Shown: positions 33,603 through 43,115, numbered from the stretch's first letter. The stretch: DNA of 64,000 nucleotides from Bacteroidota bacterium (GCA_023417815.1 JAEZEI010000047.1:1-64000), one strand, 5' to 3'. Program-made: numbers and translations. Notes: generated by a model not told the origin, from the sequence alone.

Positions 33603-34220
33603 TTTAGATTCTTTACTTCTGTGAAGATCTGGAAGACGCCAATGGAATTTAACTGCTAGGAGGCGAACGATCACTGTAATAAAAATACATCCCAGGTCAG
33701 GAACCATGAAAGGTAAACCTGGCCGTAATAGTAGAAAGAAAGTCAGACCGCCTATGATGCATGCGGTGGCATAGATCTCTTTTTGAAATATCAGTGGAAT
33801 ACGGTTTAGCAGGATATCCCTCATAACACCACCGAAACACCCTGTGATCGTTCCGAGCGCCACGCACATACCTGGAGAAAGCTGGTATGCCAAACCTTTC
33901 TGAATTCCCAATAAAGTAAATAATCCAAGTCCCAGGGAATCAAAAAGCAAAATGGTCTTTCTAAAATTCATCAATGCCTTTGTAAAAAGTACCGTTACAA
34001 AGGCACTTGCTAAAATGACGATTCCATATTCAGGCCTGGTCATCCATTTCGCCGGCAGGTCCCCTAATAAAATATCACGCACAGTTCCCCCGCCTATTGC
34101 AGTTACAAAGGCTATGATCAAAACACCAAATATGTCGAGTTTCTTCTCTATAGCCGCCATAACTCCGGAAATACTGAATGCGGCTATACCAAGAAAATCA
34201 ATGATCCGTAAAAATTCCAT
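33600..34220 (-). CDS. UPF0126 / TRIC-type membrane protein
   Basis: A 206-residue protein with seven predicted membrane helices built from two tandem UPF0126 (YicG) repeats. Each carries a glycine-rich GGG-T-RD-like motif: AIGGGTVRDILLGDLP and ITGCFGGVMRDILLNRIPLIF. Prokaryotic members have been described as TRIC-type cation channels; an anion- or glycine-related role has also been suggested for some. The ion here is unknown. It is convergent with the tRNA-Ser gene. Confidence 0.88.
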   Translation of the reverse strand: MEFLRIIDFLGIAAFSISGVMAAIEKKLDIFGVLIIAFVTAIGGGTVRDILLGDLPAKWMTRPEYGIVILASAFVTVLFTKALMNFRKTILLFDSLGLGLFTLLGIQKGLAYQLSPGMCVALGTITGCFGGVMRDILLNRIPLIFQKEIYATACIIGGLTFFLLLRPGLPFMVPDLGCIFITVIVRLLAVKFHWRLPDLHRSKESK

Positions 34221-34272
34221 TTTCTAATTTAATTCAGATAGTTTCAAAACGAACCGGTTGTCAAATAAAGGA

Positions 34273-35550
34273 TCAGCCTATATAGTTCAATACATTTTCC
34301 ATCCGGGTGCCCCGGGAACCTTTAATTAGTATGGATGAGTGCATGGGGTTAATATTTTTTAACCATTCCCCGGCTTCTTCGCTGTTATTGAAGTGTTCGT
34401 ATTTACCGGAAAGGTTGGAGAATTCTCTTCCTACTAAAGCAACATAATCCCAGGAAAAGGAATCAATAAGGTCCACTATCTTCCGGTGTTCCTGATGAGA
34501 ATCAATGCCAAGTTCTTTCATTCCGCCTATCAACAGGATCTTCTTCCCGGGCATTGAAGAAATATTCTTTATCGCAAGCTCCATACTGGATGGGTTTGCA
34601 TTATAAGCGTCAAGTATGATGTTATTGGTGCCGGATCTTATTAGTTGAGATCTGCTGTTGGATGGTTTATAATTTTTTAGGGCGTTTATTATTTTATTGG
34701 TCTCTACGCCAAAGTATTTGCCCACTGCAACAGATGCGAGAACATTAGGAAGATTATATGAGCCTACGAGATTGGTTTTGAAGATTGCATCATGCGTTTT
34801 AACAGACAGAAGTCCTTCCTCATCTATTGGATTGCCGGAATAATCGGAGTTTGAGGTTCCATACGTAACCATTTTCCCGATTTTTCCTGCCATTTCCACC
34901 AGGTATTGTTCATCATTAAATACAAATGCGGTTCCCTTATTGGCAGCCAGGTATTCAAATAATTCTCCTTTCCCTTTTCTTACTCCTTCTATACTGCCAA
35001 ATCCCTCAAGGTGCGCCTTGCCACAGTTTGTTATGAGACCATGAGTGGGCAGGGTATATTGGCAATATGATTTGATCTCGCCTATGTGATTTGCACCCAT
35101 CTCTATCACTGCAATTTCTGCGTCTTGCCTTATCCTTAATATTGTCAATGGTATTCCAATATGATTGTTCAGATTCCCCTCTGTGGTATAGGTCTTGTAC
35201 TTTGTAGAAAGCACAACATGTATTAGTTCCTTGGTCGTTGTTTTTCCGTTGCTTCCTGTAATTGCAATAAATGGAATATTGAAATTTTTACGGTGGAAGA
35301 GGGCTAATTGTTGAAGTGCAATAAGTGTGTCAGGTACTTTACAAATTCGATCATTGCCCTCAAAAACTGTTTCAGTAACGCACCATGAAGCACCTTTATC
35401 GAAAGCTTCCTCAATGAAATCACTGCCTTTAAACGTAGGTCCGTTTAGTGCGAAAAAGATATCTCCTTTTTTAATTTGCCGGGTATCAGTTGATATGGAG
35501 GGGTGATCTGAATATATCCGATAGAGTTCTTCCACAGTTACCTGGCGCAT
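34273..35550 (-). CDS. murF: UDP-MurNAc-tripeptide:D-Ala-D-Ala ligase MurF (canonical)
   Basis: A 425-residue ligase adding D-Ala-D-Ala to UDP-MurNAc-tripeptide in the cytoplasm. All expected motifs are intact: the N-terminal STDTRQIKKGDIFFAL, P-loop AITGSNGKTTTKE, EGNLNNHIGIPLT, EMGANHIGEI and DAYNANPSSMEL. This contrasts with the fused MurF half at 15.9 kb, where several are changed, and suggests this copy is the main ligase. It is 52 bp from the UPF0126 gene and downstream of gldJ, beyond a terminator. Confidence 0.92.
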   Translation of the reverse strand: MRQVTVEELYRIYSDHPSISTDTRQIKKGDIFFALNGPTFKGSDFIEEAFDKGASWCVTETVFEGNDRICKVPDTLIALQQLALFHRKNFNIPFIAITGSNGKTTTKELIHVVLSTKYKTYTTEGNLNNHIGIPLTILRIRQDAEIAVIEMGANHIGEIKSYCQYTLPTHGLITNCGKAHLEGFGSIEGVRKGKGELFEYLAANKGTAFVFNDEQYLVEMAGKIGKMVTYGTSNSDYSGNPIDEEGLLSVKTHDAIFKTNLVGSYNLPNVLASVAVGKYFGVETNKIINALKNYKPSNSRSQLIRSGTNNIILDAYNANPSSMELAIKNISSMPGKKILLIGGMKELGIDSHQEHRKIVDLIDSFSWDYVALVGREFSNLSGKYEHFNNSEEAGEWLKNINPMHSSILIKGSRGTRMENVLNYIG

Positions 35551-35622
35551 GAAAATGTTTTTGCAAATCTAATCAGTTCCTCCTGGTAATTCTACCCGCA
35601 TTTTAGCAGATCCCGACAAATA

Positions 35623-35650
35623 AAAAAGGCTGTCCGAATCGACAGCCTCT
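35623..35650 (-). terminator. Terminator of gldJ
   Basis: AGGCTGTC / GACAGCCT stem with a 5-nt loop, followed on the minus strand by a T-run, 19 bp past the gldJ stop. Confidence 0.85.
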
Positions 35651-35668
35651 TTCTATTAAATAAATGAA

Positions 35669-37240
35669 TTAGCGTTTCTTTCTTGAATTCTGTTTGCGCT
35701 TTCCAAAGATATTACCTTCTTTAAAGCCCGGACCTTCCGGAGGACCAAGGTAGGTTTGGGCACAACGGAAACCAATCGTGCTCGCCGCCATATCCTCATC
35801 CATGAAACGGCGCGTACCAGGAGAGAGCCAGTAAGCGCGGTCATTCCAGCTTCCACCTTTCACAACCCTTGATTTATCGCTTATAAGAGAACTTACACCA
35901 TAGCCATAATAAACACCGCTGGCTGAATCACCATCCAGATAATCAATCACGTCATTACGTTGATAGTTCGTTCTGTTCTTAACTTCTTCGTCTGAGATAT
36001 CTGTCTTTTTAAGGCGACCCATACTGTCGCGCTCATATTCGCCGCTGGAGTTTTTATAGTATTTCTGGAATTTATTACCCCTGAAATAATTGAAATCCTG
36101 GGCATCAGTAGGAGTCATTGGCCTGTAAACGTCCATAACCCACTCACTAACATTACCACTCATATTGTATAAGCCGAAAGCATTTGGGTAAAAAGATTTG
36201 ATATTACCTGGAATGGCTGCACGGTCATTTAGACCACCGGCAACACCCATGTTATCACCACTTCCTCTTTTAAAGTTAGCGAGGAATTTACCCTGCCAGC
36301 TCCCGCGACGGTTATCACGCAGGCCGTTGGGGTTTTTGCTCCAGGAATAGATTTGTTGATTTGAAACAAGTTCCTCACCGCTCTTTCCTTCTTTTTTACG
36401 AGGAGCAGGGTTTTGATCCAGTATTCCGTAAGCCGCATATTCCCACTCTGCTTCAGTTGGAAGCCTGTAGCCCATGTTCAGGATACCGTCTTCCATCTTA
36501 ACGATGCCACGAGGTTTGCCGTTAACATCTTTCAGGTCTGATTTCTTTGGCTTATTCCTGTTCTGAATTAGTTCAGGATTCATCAGGTATGTTTCAGTAT
36601 TGAATGAACCGTCAGCACCTCCACCTTTCATTTCCCTTTTTGCAGCATCCTTCTTAAGATAACCTTTCTTCATCAGGTTCAGTTCATTCACCCTGTCTGT
36701 ACGCCAAACGCTGAAGTCGTGCGCCTGTTGCCAACTCACACCTACTACCGGGTAATAATTATAGGAAGGATACCTGAAGTAATACTCAACGTAAGGTTCG
36801 TTATATGCAAGTTCTTCCCGCCAAACTAGGGTGTCAGGAAGAGTCTTTTTCATTATGTTAGAATCTCCACTGAATGTGTTTTCAAGCCAGTAGAGGTATT
36901 CCCTGTAATGCACGTTTGCAACTTCTGTTTCATCAATAAAGAATGATGGAACAGTAACCCGGCGTGGAACATTATTCCAGTCGCCCATTACGTCCTCATC
37001 CTTTGCACCCATTACGAAGGTACCACCCTGAACGAATACAAGGCCTGGCCCTGCTTTGGGATATTTTACTTTGGCAACATGGAAGTTACCCATGTTCTTG
37101 TCGTCGTAGTTCCAGCCAGTAACATCGGATTTGCCTTTTTTCTTACCGAAAAGGCCTCCGTTCTTGCAGGAGCTTAGAGAGAAAGCAGCTAAAGCCAGTA
37201 TAGCCAGGCTTTTAGCCGAGAATAGATTTTGCATGTGCAT
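35669..37240 (-). CDS. gldJ: Gliding-motility lipoprotein GldJ
   Basis: A 523-residue lipoprotein (ILALAAFSLSSCKNGG, Cys near 25) with a sulfatase-modifying-factor (FGE-sulfatase/SUMF1) fold. Key stretches are PGLVFVQGGTFVMGAKDEDVMGDWNN, FFIDETEVANVHYREYLYWL, YPVVGVSWQQA, YRLPTEAEWEYAAYG, NMSGNVSEWVMDVYRP and VVKGGSWNDRAYWLSPGTRRF. The D-WNN and LPDTLVWREELAYNEPYV features and the length fit GldJ better than GldK. GldJ is needed for gliding and to stabilise other Gld/T9SS parts in model Bacteroidota. It is divergent from porV over a 387-bp gap. In-frame Met at 37234 is an alternative start. Confidence 0.88.
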   Translation of the reverse strand: MHMQNLFSAKSLAILALAAFSLSSCKNGGLFGKKKGKSDVTGWNYDDKNMGNFHVAKVKYPKAGPGLVFVQGGTFVMGAKDEDVMGDWNNVPRRVTVPSFFIDETEVANVHYREYLYWLENTFSGDSNIMKKTLPDTLVWREELAYNEPYVEYYFRYPSYNYYPVVGVSWQQAHDFSVWRTDRVNELNLMKKGYLKKDAAKREMKGGGADGSFNTETYLMNPELIQNRNKPKKSDLKDVNGKPRGIVKMEDGILNMGYRLPTEAEWEYAAYGILDQNPAPRKKEGKSGEELVSNQQIYSWSKNPNGLRDNRRGSWQGKFLANFKRGSGDNMGVAGGLNDRAAIPGNIKSFYPNAFGLYNMSGNVSEWVMDVYRPMTPTDAQDFNYFRGNKFQKYYKNSSGEYERDSMGRLKKTDISDEEVKNRTNYQRNDVIDYLDGDSASGVYYGYGVSSLISDKSRVVKGGSWNDRAYWLSPGTRRFMDEDMAASTIGFRCAQTYLGPPEGPGFKEGNIFGKRKQNSRKKR

Positions 37241-37627
37241 CCGTTTAGCAGATTGTTTAACGAAAGGTTTTCTCTAATTATTGTTGAAAGGGGAGTTACA
37301 CTCGATGCGAATATATATACTTTAACTGAATAGAATTTTTGCCCCGCTGCATTTTGGAAAATTTTAAATAAAATATTGTTACAGGATGTGGAAAATATTG
37401 CTTTTCCTCCAGCAATAAATTATCAAAAGAATCGTTTTATTTTGCCTTCGGAATCAGGCTTTAAATCCCCCGGGAAGGGCTTAAGGATCAATAATTTTAA
37501 TTTTTTTTAACAACATTTTATATTTTAGTTGGCAAATTCACAAATTCTCCTATTTTTACAACCTTAATACCAATAAAAATAATCGCTTATTAGAGGTAAG
37601 TCTACCTAACCAAGACAAATAAAACGC
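37241..37627. other. 387-bp divergent control region between gldJ and porV
   Basis: An AT-rich stretch containing no plausible gene. Promoter-like TATTTTTA near 37551 faces porV but lacks the final G of the consensus. Long A/T runs (for example T-rich 37499-37508) are present. It probably carries promoters and untranslated leaders for both envelope genes. Confidence 0.5.
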
Positions 37628-38794
37628 ATGAAACAAGCAACTTTGAAACTAACTGCCTTAGTTATGTTAATGGCAAGTGCAACGTCTGAAGTGGTTGCAC
37701 AAACATCAGGAGTTAACGATATTACCGTAGTTACTACTGCAGTTCCTTTCCTCCGCATTTCACCAGATGCCAGGAGCGCTGGTATGGGAGATGTGGGTAT
37801 TGCTACCGGGCCGGATGCATATTCTGGTTTCTGGAACAATGCAAAAGCACCATTCGCCACAAGTAAATTCCAGATTGGGGCTACATACACTCCTTGGTTA
37901 AATGACCTTGATCTTAAGGATGTATATCTTGCTTCACTTGCCGGATATTATAAATTAGATGACAACCAGGCTATCACTGCCTCACTCCGCTATTTCAGCC
38001 TGGGTTCAATTCAATTTACTGACGCCCTTGGTAACTCACTTCAGCAGGAGCGTCCTCGTGAGTTTGCTATAGATGCGGGATACTCTAGGAAGCTTGGTTC
38101 AAAATCTGCTCTTGGTGTTGCTCTTCGCTATATCAATTCAGACCTTGCAGGAAGTACAGTTAATGGAATCAATTACAAAACAGGAACATCCGTAGCAGGT
38201 GACCTGCATTTCTATCATCAGGGAACTAATGCTGCTGGAAATGGGTTTAACTGGGGTGCAACTTTAAGCAACCTTGGAGCTAAGATCAGCTATACCGACG
38301 ATAAGTCTCAGGAAGATTTCATTCCTGCGAACCTTGGTGTGGGCGCTTCTTATACTAAGAACTTTGATGCAGACAATAAATTGACTGTTGCTGCTGAACT
38401 GAATAAACTTCTTGTTCCAACACCTCCAACAAAAGGAGCGGATGAAACTGATGAAGATTATGCACAAAGATTGGAAGACTACCGTGATAAAGGCGTTGTG
38501 AGCAGCTGGTTCAGTTCTTTTGGTGATTCAGAAGACAATGGTGGTGAACTTCGCGAGATCACTGCAGCTGTTGGTGTTGAATTCTGGCATAAAAATCAAT
38601 TTGCCTTCCGCACTGGTTATTTCTACGAGCATCCGGATAAAGGAAACCGTAAATACTTCACTATCGGTGCAGGTTTAAGGTATAACATGCTTGGTATTAA
38701 TCTTTCTTACCTGCTTCCTTCAGGTTCAGGTACAAACCGTAACCCTCTGTCAAATACAGTTCGTTTCGGCCTAACTTTCGATATGGATAAATAA
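37628..38794 (+). CDS. porV: Type IX secretion outer-membrane protein PorV
   Basis: A 388-residue outer-membrane beta-barrel (FadL-like) with a signal peptide (to SEVVAQ). The family start VTTAVPFLRISPDARSAGMGDVGIATGPDAYSGFWNNAK is unmistakable, and the C-terminus ends in strands such as VRFGLTFDMDK. PorV carries substrates from the type IX translocon to the PorU sortase complex. In many relatives porU is adjacent; here it is not in the window. The two sorting-domain proteins at 20.8-24.8 kb are likely clients. Confidence 0.92.
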   Translation: MKQATLKLTALVMLMASATSEVVAQTSGVNDITVVTTAVPFLRISPDARSAGMGDVGIATGPDAYSGFWNNAKAPFATSKFQIGATYTPWLNDLDLKDVYLASLAGYYKLDDNQAITASLRYFSLGSIQFTDALGNSLQQERPREFAIDAGYSRKLGSKSALGVALRYINSDLAGSTVNGINYKTGTSVAGDLHFYHQGTNAAGNGFNWGATLSNLGAKISYTDDKSQEDFIPANLGVGASYTKNFDADNKLTVAAELNKLLVPTPPTKGADETDEDYAQRLEDYRDKGVVSSWFSSFGDSEDNGGELREITAAVGVEFWHKNQFAFRTGYFYEHPDKGNRKYFTIGAGLRYNMLGINLSYLLPSGSGTNRNPLSNTVRFGLTFDMDK

Positions 38795-38820
38795 CAAGCC
38801 CTAAGCGAATATTATTCAGA

Positions 38821-38853
38821 AGCGTTCCGGAAAACCCGGAACGCTTTTGTTTT
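38821..38853 (+). terminator. Terminator of porV
   Basis: A perfect 10-bp stem AGCGTTCCGG / CCGGAACGCT with a 5-nt loop, then a T-rich tail, 26 bp after the porV stop. Confidence 0.9.
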
Positions 38854-38858
38854 TTATG

Positions 38859-38866
38859 CATCTTTG
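38859..38866 (+). promoter_or_regulatory. -7 promoter box of ispF (leaderless)
   Basis: CATCTTTG matches TAnnTTTG in all but the first base. Four bases (CGCC) separate it from the ATG at 38871, predicting a leader of about one base. This supports 38871 over the upstream ATG at 38847, which lies inside the porV terminator. Confidence 0.55.
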
Positions 38867-38870
38867 CGCC

Positions 38871-39350
38871 ATGTCATTCAGGATCGGCTCAGGTATAGAT
38901 TTTCACCAGCTTGCAGAAGGAAAGGAATTATGGATCGGGGGGGTACGTATCCCTCATATAAAAGGTTCAGTTGGTTATAGTGATGCAGATGTATTACTTC
39001 ACGCGATCTGTGATGCAATGCTCGGGGCCCTGGCTCTAGGAGATATTGGAAAACATTTTCCTGATAATGATCCAAAATACAAAGGGATAGATAGTAAGAT
39101 ACTATTAAAGGAAACTCACCAACTTATATCCAGCCAGGGTTACAGTGTAGTAAATATCGATTCAACTTTATGCCTTGAAAAGCCAAAGATCGCTCCCTAT
39201 ATAACTGAGATGCAAAAGGTAATTTCAGGTATTCTGGAAATAAGGTTAAACGATATTTCAATAAAAGCTACAACTACCGAAAATATGGGTTTCAGTGGAA
39301 GGGAAGAAGGTTTATTCGCAACAGCTACAGTCCTGCTTTCAAAAAATTAA
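38871..39350 (+). CDS. ispF: 2-C-methyl-D-erythritol 2,4-cyclodiphosphate synthase
   Basis: A 159-residue enzyme of the non-mevalonate isoprenoid pathway, the usual length. Metal ligands Asp and His are in SGIDFHQL near the N-terminus, with His in DVLLHAICDAMLGAL. The signature SDADVLLHAICDAMLGA is exact, and ATTTENMGFSGREEG closes the active site. First gene of the run ispF-dut-DUF4292-envC; the dut start follows by one base. Confidence 0.95.
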   Translation: MSFRIGSGIDFHQLAEGKELWIGGVRIPHIKGSVGYSDADVLLHAICDAMLGALALGDIGKHFPDNDPKYKGIDSKILLKETHQLISSQGYSVVNIDSTLCLEKPKIAPYITEMQKVISGILEIRLNDISIKATTTENMGFSGREEGLFATATVLLSKN

Positions 39351-39351
39351 T

Positions 39352-39795
39352 ATGAAGCATCTCGCGGTTAATCTTGTGAACAGATCTCCTCACCCTTTAC
39401 CAGAATATGCCACCGATGGATCTGCCGGTGTAGATATCAGGGCATTTCTTAATTCACCTTTAACATTGAAACCTTTCGAGAGATTTCTTGTCTCAACAGG
39501 TATATTTATTGAATTGCCTCATGGTTTTGAAGCACAGGTTAGACCAAGAAGTGGGCTTGCGGTGAAGCAGGGTATTACATGTTTAAATACCCCTGGTACT
39601 ATTGACAGCGATTACAGAGGAGAAATAAAGGTTTTGCTGATCAACATGAGCCAGGAAAACCAGGTGATAAATGACGGAGACAGGATTGCACAGTTGGTAT
39701 TTGCAAAAGTTGAGTCAGTTAATTTCATTCAGGTGCAGGAATTGAATGAGACAACAAGGGGAGGAGGCGGGTTTGGACATACGGGAACAAAATAA
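39352..39795 (+). CDS. dut: dUTP diphosphatase
   Basis: A 147-residue homotrimeric dUTPase, making dUMP and keeping uracil out of DNA. The five family motifs are visible: ATDGSAGVDIRA, RPRSGLAVKQG, NTPGTIDSDYRGEIKVLLIN, GDRIAQLVF and the C-terminal RGGGGFGHTG. The frame extends upstream into ispF, but the Met at 39352 starts the conserved region and follows the ispF stop directly. Confidence 0.95.
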   Translation: MKHLAVNLVNRSPHPLPEYATDGSAGVDIRAFLNSPLTLKPFERFLVSTGIFIELPHGFEAQVRPRSGLAVKQGITCLNTPGTIDSDYRGEIKVLLINMSQENQVINDGDRIAQLVFAKVESVNFIQVQELNETTRGGGGFGHTGTK

Positions 39796-39801
39796 TTAGT
39801 G

Positions 39802-40611
39802 ATGAAATTTGCAGTGGTAATAACATTCCTTATAGGTAGCCTGGTGGCATGCAGGTCAACTAAGGAGATCAATAAGGTAATACAGCCCAGGGATACAACA
39901 TTTATTGTTGTAAATCAATCTTATGATGATTCGGTGGCAAATGCCAAGGATCTGATTGGTTCAATTAGGGCCAACCATATTAATTTCAAGACGTTTTCTG
40001 CAAAGATCAAGGCGGAAGTGGAAGATAAGAACGGGAAACATCCTGATCTCTCAGTTGTTGTGCGCATTCAGCGCGACAGCGCAATCTGGATTTCCGTTAG
40101 TGCAACTTTTCTTTCAGTAGAAGTTTACAGGATCTTTATAACTCCCGACAGTGTGATACTATTGAACAAACAGGATAAGGAAGTTCAATATCGTTCTCTG
40201 GATTTTCTTCAGGAAGTTACTCAGATTCCTTTTGATTTTAACACAATGCAGAATCTCCTGGTTGGAAATCCTGTATTCTTCGACACAACGAATATTAATA
40301 TTAGAAGTTCAGAGCAGTATATTTCAGTTTCATACGTTGGTGAGTTCTTTAAACACCTTTTAACCCTGGATAGAATTTCAAGGGTAATGCTGCACAGCAA
40401 GCTGGATGATGTGGATGTTATGAGAAACCGTACTGCTACGATTTCGTATGGGGAACATGAGAACATTGAGGGATTTACTTTTCCAACATTCAGGCATATA
40501 TCCATTGCCGAAAAGAACAAACTCGACATGAAGCTAAAGTATAAGCAGGTTGAGTTTAACAAAGAATTATCCCTGAACTTCAATATTCCGAAGAATTATA
40601 CAAGGAAATAA
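39802..40611 (+). CDS. DUF4292 lipoprotein
   Basis: A 269-residue protein with a lipobox (IGSLVACRST, Cys near 17) and the DUF4292 pattern: NFKTFSAKIKAEVEDKNGKHPDLSVVVRIQRDSAIWISVSA and TPDSVILLNKQDKEV. The fold of this family is thought to be LolA/LolB-like, which would suggest lipid or lipoprotein handling at the outer membrane, but this is unproven. It sits between dut and the EnvC-like gene, a gene order common in Bacteroidota. Confidence 0.82.
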   Translation: MKFAVVITFLIGSLVACRSTKEINKVIQPRDTTFIVVNQSYDDSVANAKDLIGSIRANHINFKTFSAKIKAEVEDKNGKHPDLSVVVRIQRDSAIWISVSATFLSVEVYRIFITPDSVILLNKQDKEVQYRSLDFLQEVTQIPFDFNTMQNLLVGNPVFFDTTNINIRSSEQYISVSYVGEFFKHLLTLDRISRVMLHSKLDDVDVMRNRTATISYGEHENIEGFTFPTFRHISIAEKNKLDMKLKYKQVEFNKELSLNFNIPKNYTRK

Positions 40612-40630
40612 TCGTTTCTTTAAAATGCGC

Positions 40631-40653
40631 TTCACACTTTTATAAGTGTGTGA
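40631..40653 (+). other. Hairpin between the DUF4292 and envC-like genes
   Basis: TTCACACTT pairs with AAGTGTG(t)GAA with one bulged base. No long T-run follows directly. It may be a processing or partial termination site within the run. Confidence 0.4.
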
Positions 40654-40684
40654 ATTGTATTTTTACTAAACCCAAATGCAATCC

Positions 40685-41983
40685 ATGAAAGCAATCATTC
40701 TTTCACTTCTTTCTATTCTAACCTTATCAGTTTTTGCGCAACCAGGCCGGGAGGCACTGGAGAGGCAACGTAATGAACTGAAAAAGGAAATTGAGCAAAC
40801 TGAAAAACTGCTTGCAAGTAATAAAAATAAAACCAAGGAGAACCTTCTTCAATGGCGATTAATAAATAACAAAGTAAACCTTCAGGATAAGGTATTGGAT
40901 AATATTAATAAGGATATCCGGGAACTGAATAATAATATTTACCTGATTCAAAAAGATATAAACCGGTACGACAGAATATTAGATACTTTAAAGCAGGAAT
41001 ATGCTAAAAGTATGGTGTATGCTTATAAGAACAGGAGTAGTTATGATATCATGAATTTCATTTTTTCAGCGAATAGTTTCAATGATGCGATTAAACGTGT
41101 CAGCTACCTGAAAAGCTATCGTAATTACAGGGAAATGCAAGGACAAAATATTCTTCGTACTCAGGAAATTAGGAAACAAAGAATTGCTGACCTAAGTGGT
41201 TCAAAGAAGGTGAGGACCACAACACTGCAACAGCAGAGTAAAGAGATGGCTATACTGGAGAAGGAAAAAAAGGAGAAGGACAGGATATTGGCAGAACTTA
41301 AAAAGCAGGGGAAGCAACTCAATAATCAGATCTCTGCAAAGCAAAAGCAAATGAAGAAAGTGAATGCGGCGATTACTGCGGCTATTAAGAAGGCCCAGGA
41401 AGATGCCCGCAGGGAGGCCTTGGCAAAAGCTGCGGAAGAAGAAAGAAAGCGGAAAGCTGCTGAGAAAGCTGCAGTTGATGATCCATCCTCAACCAAAACA
41501 GTTGCGGCTCCTGCAAAGAAGCCTGTAGAAACTAAAACAAGGGAAAGTGTGCTTCTAAACAGTGAGAATGTTGCATTAAACACAAACTTTGAAAAGAATC
41601 GGGGCTCCTTGCCGTGGCCGGTTGATAGAGGAACGATCCTTATGCATTATGGAAATAATCAATTACCCAGTGGAAGTACAATAAGTGTCACATCTGTAAC
41701 CGTAGCAGCGGATATAGGGAGCTCAGTAAAATCTATCTTCGATGGTGAAGTAAGTACGGTTCAAACTGTTGAGGATATGCAAGTTGTAATTATTCAACAT
41801 GGAAGATATTTTTCTACGTACAGCAATCTTTCTGGAGTAACTGTAAGCCGTGGTCAACATGTGAAAACAGGCCAGGTGATAGGCAAAGTGGCTGCAAACT
41901 TTGATGGCATCGGTGCTATAGATTTCTTCATGAGTAATGAAAAAAGCAATTTCGATCCCGAGCAGTGGCTAAGGAAAAGATAG
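40685..41983 (+). CDS. EnvC-like murein hydrolase activator (degenerate LytM domain)
   Basis: A 432-residue periplasmic protein: signal peptide (MKAIILSLLSILTLSVFAQ), long coiled coil (about 20-250, heptad-rich with many K/E/Q), an Ala/Lys/Glu-rich linker, and a C-terminal M23/LytM domain (about 310-432). The catalytic zinc ligands are missing: where active LytM proteins have HxxxD and HxH, this has VTVAAD and TYSNLS. Like E. coli EnvC it should therefore activate an amidase instead of cutting peptidoglycan, with a role in daughter-cell separation. In-frame Met at 40676 is an alternative start. Confidence 0.85.
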   Translation: MKAIILSLLSILTLSVFAQPGREALERQRNELKKEIEQTEKLLASNKNKTKENLLQWRLINNKVNLQDKVLDNINKDIRELNNNIYLIQKDINRYDRILDTLKQEYAKSMVYAYKNRSSYDIMNFIFSANSFNDAIKRVSYLKSYRNYREMQGQNILRTQEIRKQRIADLSGSKKVRTTTLQQQSKEMAILEKEKKEKDRILAELKKQGKQLNNQISAKQKQMKKVNAAITAAIKKAQEDARREALAKAAEEERKRKAAEKAAVDDPSSTKTVAAPAKKPVETKTRESVLLNSENVALNTNFEKNRGSLPWPVDRGTILMHYGNNQLPSGSTISVTSVTVAADIGSSVKSIFDGEVSTVQTVEDMQVVIIQHGRYFSTYSNLSGVTVSRGQHVKTGQVIGKVAANFDGIGAIDFFMSNEKSNFDPEQWLRKR

Positions 41984-41987
41984 TATA

Positions 41988-43115
41988 TCATTTCCCTGGT
42001 ATATAGCGGCTATACAATTCCTCGTACTGTGGTACAATGTTATGGATATCGAACCTGTTTGCCTGTTCCAGAGCATTCTTACGGAACTGGCTTAAGGTTG
42101 AATCGTCCTTAAGTATCGCTACAGCATTTTTTGCCATTTCTTCTACATTGCCAAGATCACTTAGGTATCCGCAATAGCCATTGATATTGATTTCCGGCAA
42201 ACCTCCTGCATTTGTACTAATAACGGGAACTTCCGCTGCCATTGCCTCGAGGGCGGCCAGGCCGAAACTTTCATACTCACTAGGCAAAAGAAAAAGATCT
42301 GCAATAGGCAAAATGTCTTCCATTTGTTCCTGTTTTCCAAGAAATTTTATTGCTTCCGCATCGCAACAATCACGTGTCATGGATTCGATCTGTGGTCTTT
42401 CGGGTCCATCTCCTATCAGTAAAAGCCGCGCTGGAATTTCTTTCCTGATGCCTGAAAAGATCCTGATTACGTCATCCACCCTTTTCACCTTTCTGAAATT
42501 CGAAGCGTGCACTACTATTCTTTCTCCATTGGGAGCCACAACTTTTCTGAAAGCATCAACAGGTTTACGGTTGAACCTTCCAACATCCACAAAGTTGTAT
42601 ATAACATCAATATGTTTACTGATATTAAAATTCCTGTAAGTTTCCTCTTTAAGATTCTGTGATACCGCAGTCAAAGCGTCACTTTCCTCCATTGAAAATG
42701 TTACAACCGGGCTATAAGTTTTGTCGCGACCAACGAGAGTAATATCCGTACCATGTAAAGTAGTTATAACCGGTATCTTTTTACCCTGCTTCAGAAGGAT
42801 TTGTTTAGCCATAAAGGCAGCAGAAGCATGTGGAATAGCATAATGGACATGCAATAGTTCAATTCCATGATTGTTTACCACATCAACCATTGCACTGGCT
42901 AAGGCAGTTTCATAAGGAGGGTAATCAAATAAAGGGTATGTAGGAACCCTTACTTCATGATAAAATATGTTGGCATGGAATCCACTTAATCGCACAGGTT
43001 GCTGATAAGTAATAAAATGAATATTATGGCCTTTATCAGCAAGTGCCTTTCCCAACTCTGTGGCAAGAACGCCGCTTCCGCCGAATGTGGGATAACATAC
43101 AATGGCTACATTCAT
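41988..43115 (-). CDS. bshA: N-acetyl-alpha-D-glucosaminyl L-malate synthase BshA
   Basis: A 375-residue GT4-family glycosyltransferase, the first step of bacillithiol synthesis (UDP-GlcNAc plus L-malate). The N-terminus MNVAIVCYPTFGGSGVLATELGKALADKGH is characteristic, followed by HVHYAIPHASAAFMAK and TTLHGTDITLVGRD. The C-terminal sugar-nucleotide site includes PSEYESFGLAALEAMA with the E-x7-E pattern. The other bsh genes are not in this window. It is convergent with the EnvC-like gene (4 bp between stops). Confidence 0.92.
   Translation of the reverse strand: MNVAIVCYPTFGGSGVLATELGKALADKGHNIHFITYQQPVRLSGFHANIFYHEVRVPTYPLFDYPPYETALASAMVDVVNNHGIELLHVHYAIPHASAAFMAKQILLKQGKKIPVITTLHGTDITLVGRDKTYSPVVTFSMEESDALTAVSQNLKEETYRNFNISKHIDVIYNFVDVGRFNRKPVDAFRKVVAPNGERIVVHASNFRKVKRVDDVIRIFSGIRKEIPARLLLIGDGPERPQIESMTRDCCDAEAIKFLGKQEQMEDILPIADLFLLPSEYESFGLAALEAMAAEVPVISTNAGGLPEININGYCGYLSDLGNVEEMAKNAVAILKDDSTLSQFRKNALEQANRFDIHNIVPQYEELYSRYIPGK

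Noticed and set aside
40631..40653. Hairpin before the EnvC-like gene as a full terminator
   Set aside because: The stem is bulged and no T-run follows directly; listed only as a possible partial site.
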